The notes: generated by a model from the sequence alone, not told the origin. A stretch of DNA of 64,000 bases from Pseudoxanthomonas kalamensis DSM 18571 (GCF_010211745.1 NZ_PDWQ01000003.1:62001-126000), one strand, 5' to 3'. Positions 1 to 9,395 are shown, counted from the stretch's first letter. Program-made: numbers and translations.

Positions 1-666
1 AAGGTGCTGATCCCGGCGTTCGCGGTGGGCCGTTCGCAGGAACTGCTGTACTGGTTCGCGCGCTACTGGGACGAGTGGGGGCTGGCGCGCTGGCGGATCT
101 TCCTGGACAGCCCGATGGCGGCCAGGGTCGTCGATGTCTACGATCGTCACGAGGGCCTGTTCGACGCGCAGGCGCGCGAGGTCTGGCAAGGCCGGCCGCA
201 TCCGTTCCGGCTGCCCAACCTGCACATCACCGAGTCCACCGAAGAGTCGATGATGATCAACCGGATCGAGAACGGCGCCATCGTCATCGCCGGCAGCGGC
301 ATGGCCAACGGCGGGCGCATCCAGCATCACCTGCGGCACGGCATCGACCGCGACAGCACGCATGTGGTGTTCGTCGGCTACCAGTCCGAGGGCACGCTGG
401 GACGGCGACTGGTGGACGGCGCGAAATGGGTGCGCATCCACGGCCGCGACTATCGCGTCAATGCGCGCATCCACACGGTCGGCGGACTGTCGGCGCATAC
501 CGACCAGCGCGGGCTGATGGAATGGTATGGCCATTTCGAAGCGCATCCGCCGCTGGTGCTGGTGCATGGCGAAGACCGCGCGCGCGAGGCGCTGGCCGGC
601 GAGATCGGTCAGCGCGACGGCATCGAGGTGATGCTGGCGCGGCCGGGGATGCGCCTGCCGGTGTGA
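1..666 (+). CDS. MBL-fold beta-CASP RNA-processing-type metallo-hydrolase, 3' part
   Basis: The gene is cut by the window edge; the reading frame is open from base 1 and ends with TGA at 664-666. The visible 221 residues match the C-terminal half of beta-CASP metallo-beta-lactamases: a beta-CASP segment (PAFAVGRSQELLYW), a GSGMANGGRIQHH stretch and the closing zinc/RNA-specificity region with SAHTDQ and LVHGE. Family members are zinc-dependent RNA or nucleic-acid hydrolases related to CPSF-73 and RNase J. The catalytic HxHxDH motif would lie upstream and cannot be seen. Family assignment is firm; substrate is unknown. The next gene is convergent, 22 bp away. Confidence 0.85.
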   Translation, partial: KVLIPAFAVGRSQELLYWFARYWDEWGLARWRIFLDSPMAARVVDVYDRHEGLFDAQAREVWQGRPHPFRLPNLHITESTEESMMINRIENGAIVIAGSGMANGGRIQHHLRHGIDRDSTHVVFVGYQSEGTLGRRLVDGAKWVRIHGRDYRVNARIHTVGGLSAHTDQRGLMEWYGHFEAHPPLVLVHGEDRAREALAGEIGQRDGIEVMLARPGMRLPV

Positions 667-688
667 GTCGCGGCTTGCTTCGGCCGGC

Positions 689-2368
689 TCAGGTGGCCAG
701 ATCGTTGCCGTAGGTGAAGCTGCGGTTGCGGCCCAGCTGCTTGGCCTGGTACAGCGCGGAATCGGTGCGCTCCATCATCTCGGCGACGGTTTCCTCGGCG
801 CTGTCGGAGGTGTGGATGCCGATGCTGACGGTGAAGCGCGCCGCCATCGGCAGGTCGCCTTCGCGCTTGCCGGGCAGGTTGGCCAGATCGACGTGCAGGG
901 TGGTGGCGATGGCGGCTGCGGCCTGCGCCGAGGTTTCCGGCAGCAGCACGGCGAATTCGTCGCCACCCAGGCGCGCGATCAGGTCGCGCGGCCGTCGCGC
1001 GCGGTTCTGCAGGGTGGCGGCCAGGGCGTGCAGTACACGGTCGCCCATGGCGTGGCCGCGGCTGTCGTTGAGCTGCTTGAAGTAGTCGATGTCCAGCAAC
1101 AGCAGCGACAGCGGCTGCTTGCTGCGGCGGGCGACCCGCAACTCCTGCTCCAGCGCCTCGTTGAAGCGGATCCGGTTGGCCAGCCCGGTCAGGGCGTCGG
1201 ACTGGGCGCGGTGGTACGTATGTCGCAACGCATGCAGCAGCCACAGCAGCAGGCCCAGCAGCAGTACCAGCAGCACCGCGGTCGGGGCGAACCAGGCGTG
1301 AGCCAGATGCAGCAGCAGCAGCGACAGCAGCAGGGCCAGCGCGATGCCCAGCAGCAGCGGTTGCCACAGCTTGCGCATGCCGGGCAAGCCGAGCAGCGCC
1401 AGCGGCAGGCAGATCAGCAACAGCGACAGGGCGACGCGCGCCGGCAGGCCGAGCGGACTGATGGCCTTGCCCTGCAGCAGCATGTTCAATGCATTGGCCT
1501 GGTATTCCACCCCGGACAGGCGTGCCCCGCGACCGGGTGGGACCAGGCCATCGCCCATGCCGCTGGCGGTCATGCCGATCAGGATCAGGCGGTTGCGCAG
1601 CATCGGCTCGGCGATCCTGCCGTTCAGTACGTCGGCATAGGAGGCTTCCGGGAAACCGTCGGGCGGGTCCAGATAGGGCATCAGCACGCGGTTGTTGCGC
1701 ACCCAGCGGTGCGGCACCAGCCCGTCCTCCGGCAACTCGCCCAGCTGTTCCCCAGGCAGGGACGAGTCGCCGGCCAGTTCAGGCTTGTCGAGCTGGGCAA
1801 GCGCCAGCGCCAGCGAGGGCCAGTGCGCCGAGCCGAGTCCGGCGCGCAGGTACATGCTGCGGGTGATGCCGTCGCTGTCCGCGCTCTGGTCGACATGGCC
1901 GAGCGCGGCGGCGGTGGCGGAGAATTCCGGGATCGGCAACAGCTCCACCGACGGGCCGTTGGAGTATTCCTCCTCGGCATAGACCGGCAGCACGACCTTG
2001 CCGCTGCGTTCCAGCGCGCGCGCCAGCAGGGCGTCGCCTTCGGGGTCGTACAGGGCCGGCTCGGACAGCAGCAGGTTCAGGCCGATGCCGCGCACGCCGA
2101 TGTCGCCGAGGCGATCGATGAGCCGGGCGTGCACGCGCCGCGACCACGGCCAGCGCCCCAGCTCGGCCAGGCTCTTCTCGTCGATGGCGATCACGACGAC
2201 GGCGGGGTCGGCTTCGTGCACCAGATGTCTGGAGAAATGGTCGTAGAACCAGGCATCGACTCGCCATGCGGGATCGAAGCCGATCAGCAGCACGGCGATG
2301 GCCGATGCGCCCAGCGCGGTCAGCAGGCGCGAACGTATCCGCGCGGCCAGCGGGCGCGGCGCGCTCAC
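689..2368 (-). CDS. CHASE2 sensor diguanylate cyclase (GGDEF)
   Basis: This is a 559-residue inner-membrane protein. An N-terminal membrane helix is followed by an extracytoplasmic CHASE2 domain (about residues 35-300), three transmembrane helices (about 305-395) and a C-terminal GGDEF domain. The GGDEF motif is intact at residues 468-472 and is preceded by an RxxD product-inhibition site (RPRD, 459-462), so it should make cyclic di-GMP with feedback control. I chose the GTG start at 2368 because it overlaps the TGA of the upstream FecR/LysM gene (GTGA), indicating translational coupling; a longer frame to 2425 exists but would run inside that gene. CHASE2 is a ligand-sensing domain; the ligand is not known. 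Confidence 0.9.
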   Translation of the reverse strand: MSAPRPLAARIRSRLLTALGASAIAVLLIGFDPAWRVDAWFYDHFSRHLVHEADPAVVVIAIDEKSLAELGRWPWSRRVHARLIDRLGDIGVRGIGLNLLLSEPALYDPEGDALLARALERSGKVVLPVYAEEEYSNGPSVELLPIPEFSATAAALGHVDQSADSDGITRSMYLRAGLGSAHWPSLALALAQLDKPELAGDSSLPGEQLGELPEDGLVPHRWVRNNRVLMPYLDPPDGFPEASYADVLNGRIAEPMLRNRLILIGMTASGMGDGLVPPGRGARLSGVEYQANALNMLLQGKAISPLGLPARVALSLLLICLPLALLGLPGMRKLWQPLLLGIALALLLSLLLLHLAHAWFAPTAVLLVLLLGLLLWLLHALRHTYHRAQSDALTGLANRIRFNEALEQELRVARRSKQPLSLLLLDIDYFKQLNDSRGHAMGDRVLHALAATLQNRARRPRDLIARLGGDEFAVLLPETSAQAAAAIATTLHVDLANLPGKREGDLPMAARFTVSIGIHTSDSAEETVAEMMERTDSALYQAKQLGRNRSFTYGNDLAT

Positions 2369-4014
2369 AGCGCCATCACCAGCAGTAGCACCAGGGCGCC
2401 GGTGCCGAGTTCGCATAGACGGCACGGGTTTTTGATGCTCTGGGCCGGCTGGAACGGGCCCTCGTAGCCGTCGCTATCGATGACGCTGGCGCGCAGGTAC
2501 CAGGTGCCCGGACCCGGCTTGGGCAGGGTGATCCGCGGCTCTTCGACGATTTCGTCGACCTTGAGCCGGCTGAAGTCGGATTTGCGCGACAGCTGGAAGC
2601 GATAGCGCTGGCCGGGTTCGCCGGCCTGCCACTGGAAGGTCACCCGATCGTCGTTGCCGTCCGCAGGCGAAGTCTCGATCTCGCCGGTGGTCGCGACAGG
2701 GCGCAATTCGAAGGCCTGGGTCTGGCCGAACTCGCCCTGGTGGCCCTGGTCGTCGCGGCTGGCGATGCGCCAGTAGTAGCGTCCCGGCGGCAGGGGGTCG
2801 GCCAGTTGCACTTCGGCGGCGGCGGTTTCCGCGCGGGCAAGCGCCTGCTCGAAATCGGGAGTGTCGCCGACCTCGAGCAGATAGCTGTCCGCGTGCTCGC
2901 TTTGCGTCCAGCGGAAATCGGGGTGAGTGCCGCGCACGGTGGCGTCATCGGCCGGCGCCAGCACGAACGGCGGTTCCGGCAGCGCCTCGAGCCGGAAGCT
3001 CAGGCGCGCATCCATGCCTTCCAGGCCGTTGCCGTCGATGGCGCGGGCGAGCAGGTGGTAGTCGCCGTCGGCCAGCGCCGGCAGTTCGATCTGCGGCCGC
3101 GCGCTTTGCGCATCGGCGGCCAGGCTATCGAAACCGGGCTGGGCCGAGACCTGCACGCGGTAGCCGCTGGCGCCTTCCACCGCCGGCCATTGCAGGCGCG
3201 CACGGGCGCGATGCAGGGTGCCCGGCACCGACGACAGGTCGGGGGCAGGCAGCAGGCGGACCGGTTCGACCGGACCGTCCTGCCCGGTGGCCACGCGCAC
3301 GCCGAATCCGTGCGGAACCAGGGCGGCATGCGTGCCGCTATCGACTTCGACTCCGCCTTCGGTGACTTCGGTATGGCTCAGCTCGGGCTCCGCGCGCATG
3401 CGGAAGTGGGTGCCGCGCACTGCGGAGCTGGAACTGGGCGTATCGACGATGAAGTTGGGCGCCGCGCCGCGCGCGGGCTTGATCTCGTTGCTGACGCCGC
3501 CGCGCTGCAGGCGGACGCGGGTATCGGCCATGATGCCGTGCTTGCCGTAGCGGCTCAGCCGGTCGAGCCGCAGCTCGCTGCCGCCTTCCAGCAGCAGACG
3601 CGAACCGTCGGCGAATTCAAGCGTCAGGCTGGCGTCGGCGGCGGTGCGGATCATCGTGCCGACGCCGAGTTCCGCGCCCTGGCGCGCCGGGACCGCGCTG
3701 TCCTGGTCGGGCGTCTGCACGGTGGCCTCGCCATGTACGGCGACCACGCGGGCATTGGCCGGCTGCGCGAGCAGCCACGACAGGGGGATATGCAGGATCA
3801 ATCCCGGGGGCAGGTGATAGGGATTGGCGATGTCGTTGTGCGACTGCAGTTGCCGCCAGCCGATGCCGGGCTTCAGGTACTCGCCGCTCAGATCCCACAG
3901 CGTATCGCCGGGGCGCACGCGATAGTTCCAGTCCTGCGCCGACAAAGGCGTGGCGATGCCGGACAGAACCAGCAATACACCAAGCCACCATTGCCAGCGG
4001 GAGCGTCCGGCCAT
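2365..4014 (-). CDS. Secreted FecR-domain protein with LysM and Fn3-like repeats
   Basis: The 549-residue protein has a signal peptide (about residues 1-28), a LysM peptidoglycan-binding domain starting at YRVRPGDTLWDLSGEYL, a FecR domain (about 90-220, with VDTPSSSSAVRGTHFRM), then repeated Fn3-like beta-sandwich segments. It ends with a hydrophobic tail (LGTGALVLLLVMAL) that may anchor it to a membrane. The ATG at 4014 has AGGGA upstream; an in-frame ATG at 4050 would add 12 residues before the signal peptide. It overlaps the CHASE2-GGDEF gene by 4 bp. FecR/LysM proteins are often paired with CHASE2 cyclases, so I infer that this one presents an envelope signal to its partner. No sigma-factor gene is nearby, so it is unlikely to be a classical FecR anti-sigma regulator. 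Confidence 0.87.
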   Translation of the reverse strand: MAGRSRWQWWLGVLLVLSGIATPLSAQDWNYRVRPGDTLWDLSGEYLKPGIGWRQLQSHNDIANPYHLPPGLILHIPLSWLLAQPANARVVAVHGEATVQTPDQDSAVPARQGAELGVGTMIRTAADASLTLEFADGSRLLLEGGSELRLDRLSRYGKHGIMADTRVRLQRGGVSNEIKPARGAAPNFIVDTPSSSSAVRGTHFRMRAEPELSHTEVTEGGVEVDSGTHAALVPHGFGVRVATGQDGPVEPVRLLPAPDLSSVPGTLHRARARLQWPAVEGASGYRVQVSAQPGFDSLAADAQSARPQIELPALADGDYHLLARAIDGNGLEGMDARLSFRLEALPEPPFVLAPADDATVRGTHPDFRWTQSEHADSYLLEVGDTPDFEQALARAETAAAEVQLADPLPPGRYYWRIASRDDQGHQGEFGQTQAFELRPVATTGEIETSPADGNDDRVTFQWQAGEPGQRYRFQLSRKSDFSRLKVDEIVEEPRITLPKPGPGTWYLRASVIDSDGYEGPFQPAQSIKNPCRLCELGTGALVLLLVMAL

Positions 4015-4154
4015 CAATATCGGTTCCCTGTCCGGGGGCAGGTTCCCCACCGGGCTGCGATTATAGAGGACAACGTCATGCCGCCATTATCCCGTATGGA
4101 CACTTCATGCTTCCGCCGATGCGGGACGCTCACCGGCGACCGGAGCGGCGGTTG

Positions 4155-5753
4155 ATGGCGGTCCGCCCGGAGATCGATGTTCTGCTGGTCGGCGGCGGCC
4201 ACAATGGGCTGGTTTGCGCGTTCTACCTGGCGCGGGCCGGGCTGAAGGTGACCGTGCTGGAGCGCAGGCCGGTGGTTGGCGGCGCCGCGGTCACCGAGGA
4301 ATTCCACCCCGGTTTCCGCAATTCGGTGGCGTCCTACACCGTCTCGCTGCTGCAGCCCAAGGTCATCGCCGACCTCGACCTGCGCCGGCATGGTTTACGT
4401 ATCGTCAAGCGCCGGCGCAACAATTTCCTGCCGCTGCCCGAAGGCGGCTACCTGCTGACCGGCGCCGGGCGAACGACCGACGAAGTGGCGAAATTCTCGC
4501 GCCGCGACGCCGAGCGTCTGCCCGAGTACGAGCACCGGCTGGAGGCCATCGCCGACGTGTTGCGTGCGCTGGCCCTGCAGCCGCCGCCCAACCTGGGTTC
4601 GGATGGCTGGTGGAAGGCGATCCCCGAACTGCTGCGGGGCGCTCGCGTCGGCCGCCGTCTGCTGCAACTGGACGAAACCCTGCGGCAGGAACTGCTGGAC
4701 CTGTTCTCGATCTCCGCCGCTGAGTACCTGGACCGCTGGTTCGAAAGCGAGCCGATCAAGGCGCTGTTCGGCTTCGACGGCGTGGTCGGCAACTACGCCA
4801 GCCCCTACGCGCCGGGCTCGGCCTACGTCCTGCTGCACCACGTGTTCGGCGAGGTCGAAGGCGAAAAGGGCGCCTGGGGTCACGCGATCGGCGGCATGGG
4901 CGCGATCACCCAGGCGATGGCGAAGGCGGCCAACGGGGCCGGGGCGACGATCCGCACCGATGCCGGCATCCGTGAAGTGCTGGTCGAAAATGGCCGCGCC
5001 TGCGGCGTGCGCACCGAATCCGGCGAAACCCTGCACGCGCGCTGCGTGGTCGCCAACGTCAACCCGAAGCTGCTGTACGAGCGCTTGCTGCCGACCGCGC
5101 AGGTGCCGCAACCGACTCGCGAGCGGATGCGTCACTGGCGCTGCGGCTCGGGTACCTTTCGCATGAACGTGGCGCTGTCGCGGCTGCCGGATTTCAGCGC
5201 CTTGCCCGGTGAAGGCGACCATCTGACTGCCGGCATCGTTATCGCGCCGTCGCTGGCCTACATGGACCGCGCCTGGCGCGATGCGATGGATTTCGGCTGG
5301 TCATGCGAACCGATCGTGGAGATGTTGATTCCATCCACACTCGACGATTCGCTGGCGCCACCGGGGCAGCACGTCGCCAGCCTGTTCTGCCAGCATGTCG
5401 CCCCGCAGTTGCCCGGCGGGCGTTCGTGGGACGATCACCGCGAAGAGGTCGCCGACCTGATGGTCGCCACCGTCGACCGTTTCGCGCCGGGCTTTGCCGC
5501 TTCGGTGCTGGGCCGGCAGATCAAGAGCCCGCTGGATCTGGAACGCGACTTCGGCCTGATCGGCGGCGACATCTTCCACGGCGCGCTGTCGCTCAATCAG
5601 TTGTTCAGCGCGCGGCCGATGCTGGGTCAGGCGGATTACCGCGGGGCGATCCCGGGGTTGTACCTGTGCGGCTCCGGCACCCATCCCGGCGGTGGCGTCA
5701 CCGGCGCGCCTGGACACAACGCCGCGCAGGCGGTCATTGCCGATCTGGGTTGA
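4155..5753 (+). CDS. NAD(P)/FAD-dependent oxidoreductase, phytoene dehydrogenase-like
   Basis: The 532-residue flavoprotein begins with a Rossmann FAD-binding motif (VLLVGGGHNGLVCAFYLARAG) and carries the family's C-terminal FAD-binding signature (LYLCGSGTHPGGGVTGAPG). This belongs to the phytoene desaturase/PYROXD2-like amine oxidase superfamily. The ATG at 4155 is preceded by GGAG at the usual distance; the frame extends 48 bp further upstream without a convincing site. No other carotenoid gene is nearby, so a role in carotenoid synthesis is not supported and the substrate remains unknown. The last 20 bp overlap the convergent serine hydrolase gene. Confidence 0.85.
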   Translation: MAVRPEIDVLLVGGGHNGLVCAFYLARAGLKVTVLERRPVVGGAAVTEEFHPGFRNSVASYTVSLLQPKVIADLDLRRHGLRIVKRRRNNFLPLPEGGYLLTGAGRTTDEVAKFSRRDAERLPEYEHRLEAIADVLRALALQPPPNLGSDGWWKAIPELLRGARVGRRLLQLDETLRQELLDLFSISAAEYLDRWFESEPIKALFGFDGVVGNYASPYAPGSAYVLLHHVFGEVEGEKGAWGHAIGGMGAITQAMAKAANGAGATIRTDAGIREVLVENGRACGVRTESGETLHARCVVANVNPKLLYERLLPTAQVPQPTRERMRHWRCGSGTFRMNVALSRLPDFSALPGEGDHLTAGIVIAPSLAYMDRAWRDAMDFGWSCEPIVEMLIPSTLDDSLAPPGQHVASLFCQHVAPQLPGGRSWDDHREEVADLMVATVDRFAPGFAASVLGRQIKSPLDLERDFGLIGGDIFHGALSLNQLFSARPMLGQADYRGAIPGLYLCGSGTHPGGGVTGAPGHNAAQAVIADLG

Positions 5754-6837
5754 GCCGGGCTTCTGTCGGCAGGTACAGGTCGGCGATCTTCACCGCATCG
5801 TCGTAGGGTTCCGGGCCGTTACGGTTGGTCAGCACGATCACCGTCAACCGCTGGTCGGGCAGGCGCAGGATCACGTTGCGGAAACCGATGCTTTCGCCGC
5901 TGTGCCACAACATGTCGCCATCGATGCGCCAGCCGAAACCGTAATGCGGCGCGTGCGGTTCCGGTGTCACGGTCGCGGGGCTGAAGGCCATGCGCAGCGA
6001 TTCGGCCTTCAGCAGCCGCTCGTCGTACAGCGCGGCGTCCCACTTCGCCAGTTCGTCCACCGAGGAATAGATGCCGCCATCGCCGAGCACGGCGCTGGTC
6101 AGGCTTTGGTCGGTGCGTTGCCAGCGGCCATCGACCGAGCTGTAGCCGTAGGCGCGTTCGGGCACTTCGTCCACGCCGTCCTGGTGCGCGTAAGTGCCGT
6201 CCATGCCCATCGGCAGGAAGATGTGCTGGCGCAGGAAGCCGGCGAAATCCTGTCCGGAGGCCTCGCCGACGATCAGCGCCAGCAGGGCATAGCCGCTGTT
6301 GCTGTAGCGATAGTCGCTGCCGGGTGCGAAGTACAGTCGGTCTTCCCGCTCCAGCAGTCGCAGCACGTCGATGTCGTGCAGCTGGGCGGTCTGTCCGGCC
6401 GGCATCAGGTCCTCGTAATCGACCAGTCCGCCGGTATGACTGAGCAGGTGGCGGATCGTGATCGCATCGGCGGCCGGGGGCAGGCTCGGCAACCAGCGCC
6501 TCACCGGATCGTCGATGGACAGCTTGCCGTCCTCGGCCAGTAGCAGGATCGCGGCGGCGGTGAACTGCTTGCTGACCGAGGCCAGCCGGTAGTGGGTATC
6601 CGCTGTTGCCGGTCGCCCGGTCTCCAGCTCGGCCATGCCGTAGCTCTTGCGAAAAACCGGTTGGCCATCGCGGATCACCAGCACCGCGGCGCCAGGCACG
6701 TCGCCGGCGTAACGCTGCATCAAGGCGTCGATGAAGGCATCTGGTGAGGACGGATCGTCGCCGGCGACGGTTTCGCGTCCGCAGGCGGCCAACAGCATCA
6801 GCAGGGCGAGGGTTGGAACGAAGCTGCGCAGGTTCAC
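5734..6837 (-). CDS. Serine hydrolase lipoprotein, class C beta-lactamase family
   Basis: The 367-residue protein has a lipoprotein signal peptide with lipobox LAAC (Cys19). It has the three active-site motifs of the beta-lactamase/DD-peptidase fold: SVSK (Ser87, Lys90), YSN (in YRYSNSGY) and HSGE near the C-terminus in place of KTG. Such proteins are envelope esterases, D-amino peptidases or penicillin-binding-protein-like hydrolases; true beta-lactamase activity cannot be deduced. The gene is convergent with the flavoprotein gene and overlaps it by 20 bp. Catalytic residues appear complete. Confidence 0.87.
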   Translation of the reverse strand: MNLRSFVPTLALLMLLAACGRETVAGDDPSSPDAFIDALMQRYAGDVPGAAVLVIRDGQPVFRKSYGMAELETGRPATADTHYRLASVSKQFTAAAILLLAEDGKLSIDDPVRRWLPSLPPAADAITIRHLLSHTGGLVDYEDLMPAGQTAQLHDIDVLRLLEREDRLYFAPGSDYRYSNSGYALLALIVGEASGQDFAGFLRQHIFLPMGMDGTYAHQDGVDEVPERAYGYSSVDGRWQRTDQSLTSAVLGDGGIYSSVDELAKWDAALYDERLLKAESLRMAFSPATVTPEPHAPHYGFGWRIDGDMLWHSGESIGFRNVILRLPDQRLTVIVLTNRNGPEPYDDAVKIADLYLPTEARLNPDRQ

Positions 6838-6882
6838 GGCGGACTCCCGGACGCGTTGGTTCCGAGTGTACGCAAGCCCGGT

Positions 6883-7680
6883 TCAGTCCAGCGCGGCTTC
6901 GTGGCGCAGTTGCGCTTCGCGTTGGTGTCCAAGGTAGGCACGGATGGCGTGGCGCATCGCGTACAGTAACGGAATCATCGCCACCGCGGCCAGCATCTTG
7001 TAGACGTAGTTGACGCTGCTGACCGCCAGAAACAGCGAGGTTGGCCAGTGCTGCGGCCCCAGCACGAAGGCGATCCAGATCACCACGAAGCTGTCGACCA
7101 GTTGCGATACCGCGGTCGATCCGGTGGCGCGCAGCCACACCCAGCGCTCGCCGGTGGCGCGGCGGATGCGGTGGAACACGCCGACATCGATCAGCTGCCC
7201 CAGCAGGAAGGCCACTACCGAGCCGGCGATCGACCACATGCCCTGGCCGAAGATCGCCGCGAACGCGGCCTGGTAATCCGGCACTCCGCGATCGGCCGCG
7301 GCACCTACCCACCACGTCGCCGGTGCGGTGGCGATGGCCAGGAAGGCGAATACGAAGCCGTACACGATCAGCGCCACCGTCAGCCACGAGATGAAACGCA
7401 CCCCGCGGCGACCGAAGAACTCGTTGATGACGTCGGTCAGCACGAACACGAACGGCCACAGCAGGGTGCCGACGGTGAAATTCAGCGAGCCGCTCTGGCC
7501 GAACAGGTTCCATTCCAGCGGGGCGATGCCCAGGGTGTCTTCCAGGGCGAAGATCTTGACCCCGATGAATTCGGCCAGCACCGCGTTGACGCAGAAGAAA
7601 GCCGCCAGCAGGATGAACAGCCGTACCGCACGGTCGTCGAGGGTGCGTGTGGCTTGGGCGGGCGGCGCGGCGGGCTCCAT
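6883..7680 (-). CDS. yhhQ: Queuosine precursor transporter (VUT/YhhQ family)
   Basis: The 265-residue integral membrane protein has about six transmembrane segments. It shows the YhhQ signature: an N-terminal AVLAEFIGVKIF helix, PFVFVLTDVINEFFGRRGVRF, and a QLVDSFVVIWIAF segment near the end. YhhQ imports the 7-deazaguanine precursors preQ0/preQ1 used to make queuosine in tRNA. No preQ1 riboswitch is apparent: only 40 bp separate it from the upstream patatin gene, which suggests co-transcription. An alternative family name is VUT (vitamin uptake transporter). Confidence 0.9.
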   Translation of the reverse strand: MEPAAPPAQATRTLDDRAVRLFILLAAFFCVNAVLAEFIGVKIFALEDTLGIAPLEWNLFGQSGSLNFTVGTLLWPFVFVLTDVINEFFGRRGVRFISWLTVALIVYGFVFAFLAIATAPATWWVGAAADRGVPDYQAAFAAIFGQGMWSIAGSVVAFLLGQLIDVGVFHRIRRATGERWVWLRATGSTAVSQLVDSFVVIWIAFVLGPQHWPTSLFLAVSSVNYVYKMLAAVAMIPLLYAMRHAIRAYLGHQREAQLRHEAALD

Positions 7681-7720
7681 GCGGCGATTGTACGGTCCGC
7701 CGGACGGATGCGCCCTCCGC

Positions 7721-8641
7721 TCACCGGGTCCGTTCGACGAGGGCTTCGATGTTGTACGCCACCCGCGCCACGGCGTTGCGCCCTTCCTCGATGGCTTCCT
7801 TCGCCCGATGGAAATCGTACAGGCCCATGTGGGCCAGCCGCGGCGCGACGATCAGTTCCGGCGGGTCGCCGGCCATGCGGCTGCGGGCGATCCGCACCTG
7901 CATGATGTTGATGCTTGAGGCGAGCACGTTGAGCAGATCGGGCACGCGCGGCTGATCGCGACCGTGGTTCGAAGACGGCGGGCGCATCGCGGCGAGGCGC
8001 CCCTGCAACTTGCCCCACCAGTCGTCGCGTTCTTCGGGCGGTGGCGCTTCCTGCACGCGGCTCTGCTGCAGGTTGCGTCCCAGCATGTCGGAACTCAGGT
8101 CCACCGCGATCACCACATCGGCTTCCATCGCCCGGGCCAGCGACACCGGCACCGGATTGACCAGTCCGCCGTCGACCAGGATCGTGTCGCCGTGGATCAC
8201 CGGTGTGAACAGGCCGGGCAGGGCGATGGACGCGCGCACCGCACGCAATGTCGAGCCGCTGCGCAGCCACACTTCCGCGCCGGTGCGCAGCGATGTCGCC
8301 ACCGCCGCGAAGGGGATGTCGAGTTCTTCGATGGGACGATCCTGGTATTGCTGCTCGAAGAATGCCATCAGCTTCTCGCCCTTCAGCAGGCCGCCGCCGA
8401 AGCCCACGTCGAGGAAGCTGGCGACTTCCCGCAGTCCCAGCTCGAGCACCCATTGCTCGAAGCGGTCCAGCTCGCCGGTGGCGTAGACCGCGCCGACCAG
8501 CGCGCCGATCGACGTGCCGCAGACCATGTCTATGCGCATGCCGGCTTCTTCGAGCGCGCGGATGACCCCGATGTGCGCCCAGCCGCGTGCCGAGCCGCCG
8601 CCCAGTGCGAGTGCGACGGTTGGCCGCTGGCTCGCGCTCAT
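7721..8641 (-). CDS. Patatin-like phospholipase (RssA type)
   Basis: The 306-residue protein carries an N-terminal patatin domain with the oxyanion-hole motif GGGSARGWAHIG, the nucleophile elbow GTSIG and the catalytic aspartate motif DGGLVNPVP, forming the Ser/Asp dyad of lipid acyl hydrolases. It has no signal peptide and resembles bacterial RssA/NTE-like cytoplasmic patatins. I chose the ATG at 8641; the open frame extends much further upstream but runs through the neighbouring DUF502 gene. It starts 9 bp after the DUF502 stop, so the two are probably co-transcribed. The lipid substrate is unknown. Confidence 0.9.
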   Translation of the reverse strand: MSASQRPTVALALGGGSARGWAHIGVIRALEEAGMRIDMVCGTSIGALVGAVYATGELDRFEQWVLELGLREVASFLDVGFGGGLLKGEKLMAFFEQQYQDRPIEELDIPFAAVATSLRTGAEVWLRSGSTLRAVRASIALPGLFTPVIHGDTILVDGGLVNPVPVSLARAMEADVVIAVDLSSDMLGRNLQQSRVQEAPPPEERDDWWGKLQGRLAAMRPPSSNHGRDQPRVPDLLNVLASSINIMQVRIARSRMAGDPPELIVAPRLAHMGLYDFHRAKEAIEEGRNAVARVAYNIEALVERTR

Positions 8642-8649
8642 GGGCTGCC

Positions 8650-9324
8650 TCAGCGGTCCCCGGCGCGGGTGAAGCTGATCGCCTCCGGCGCCGCCGCGCC
8701 GCCGGAGATGATGAAGCTCATCGCCTGGTCGACCGTCCAGTCGGTCGGCGTCAGCAGCTCCACCGGCACGATTTCCAGATAGCCGGAGGTCGGGTTGGGC
8801 GTGGTCGGCACGTACACCGCGGCCAGTTCGCGGCCGGTGCCTTCTTCCTTGATGACACGGGTAACCAGGCCGACCGACTTCATCTCCCGGTGCGGGAAGT
8901 CGATCAGCACCACGCGCTCGGTGCTGCCGGGTTTGACCTGCAGGATTTCCAGCAGCTTGCGCGAACTGGTGTAGATGGTGCTGGCCAGCGGGATGCGCAG
9001 GATCAGCTGTTCGAACCAGTGCAGGATCCGCTGACCGATCACGCGCCGGGTCAGCATGCCGACCAGCAGGATCACGCCCAGCGTCGCCGCCAGGGCGATG
9101 GTGTTCTGTACCCACAGTGCGCTGAACCAGCCCATCGAACGCGGGAACGAATCGGCGATCTGTTGCGAGATCGGTCCCACCCACGGTTTGCTGACGTCCG
9201 ACAGCAGCACGAACACGAACTTGACCACGACCCAGGTCAGCCAGATCGGCAGCAGGGTCAGCAGGCCGGTGATGAACAGCCGTTGCAGGGTGACGCGGGG
9301 GCGCGGGGGTTCGGGGATGGTCAT
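8650..9324 (-). CDS. DUF502 family membrane protein
   Basis: The 224-residue protein has two N-terminal transmembrane helices (FITGLLTLLPIWLTWVVVKFV and a second around VQNTIALAATLGVILLVGML). A soluble C-terminal domain follows, with the DUF502 motifs IPLASTIYTSSRKL and VYVPTTPNPTSGYL. The function of the family is not established. The ATG at 9324 (MTIPEP) is preferred over one three codons upstream. It heads a minus-strand run with the patatin and yhhQ genes. Confidence 0.85.
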   Translation of the reverse strand: MTIPEPPRPRVTLQRLFITGLLTLLPIWLTWVVVKFVFVLLSDVSKPWVGPISQQIADSFPRSMGWFSALWVQNTIALAATLGVILLVGMLTRRVIGQRILHWFEQLILRIPLASTIYTSSRKLLEILQVKPGSTERVVLIDFPHREMKSVGLVTRVIKEEGTGRELAAVYVPTTPNPTSGYLEIVPVELLTPTDWTVDQAMSFIISGGAAAPEAISFTRAGDR

Positions 9325-9395
9325 GCCGGCCATTGTACGGGGCGGTGATTGCCCGCGTTATAGTCGCCGGCAGGACACGGCAGCCGGGGAACGGA

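Noticed and set aside
812..2467. 551-codon plus-strand frame opposite the CHASE2-GGDEF gene
   Set aside because: Glutamine/arginine-rich low-complexity translation with no domain; it is the antisense shadow of a recognised gene in high-GC DNA.
7681..7720. preQ1 riboswitch upstream of yhhQ
   Set aside because: The gap is 40 bp and no preQ1-type pseudoknot sequence is apparent.
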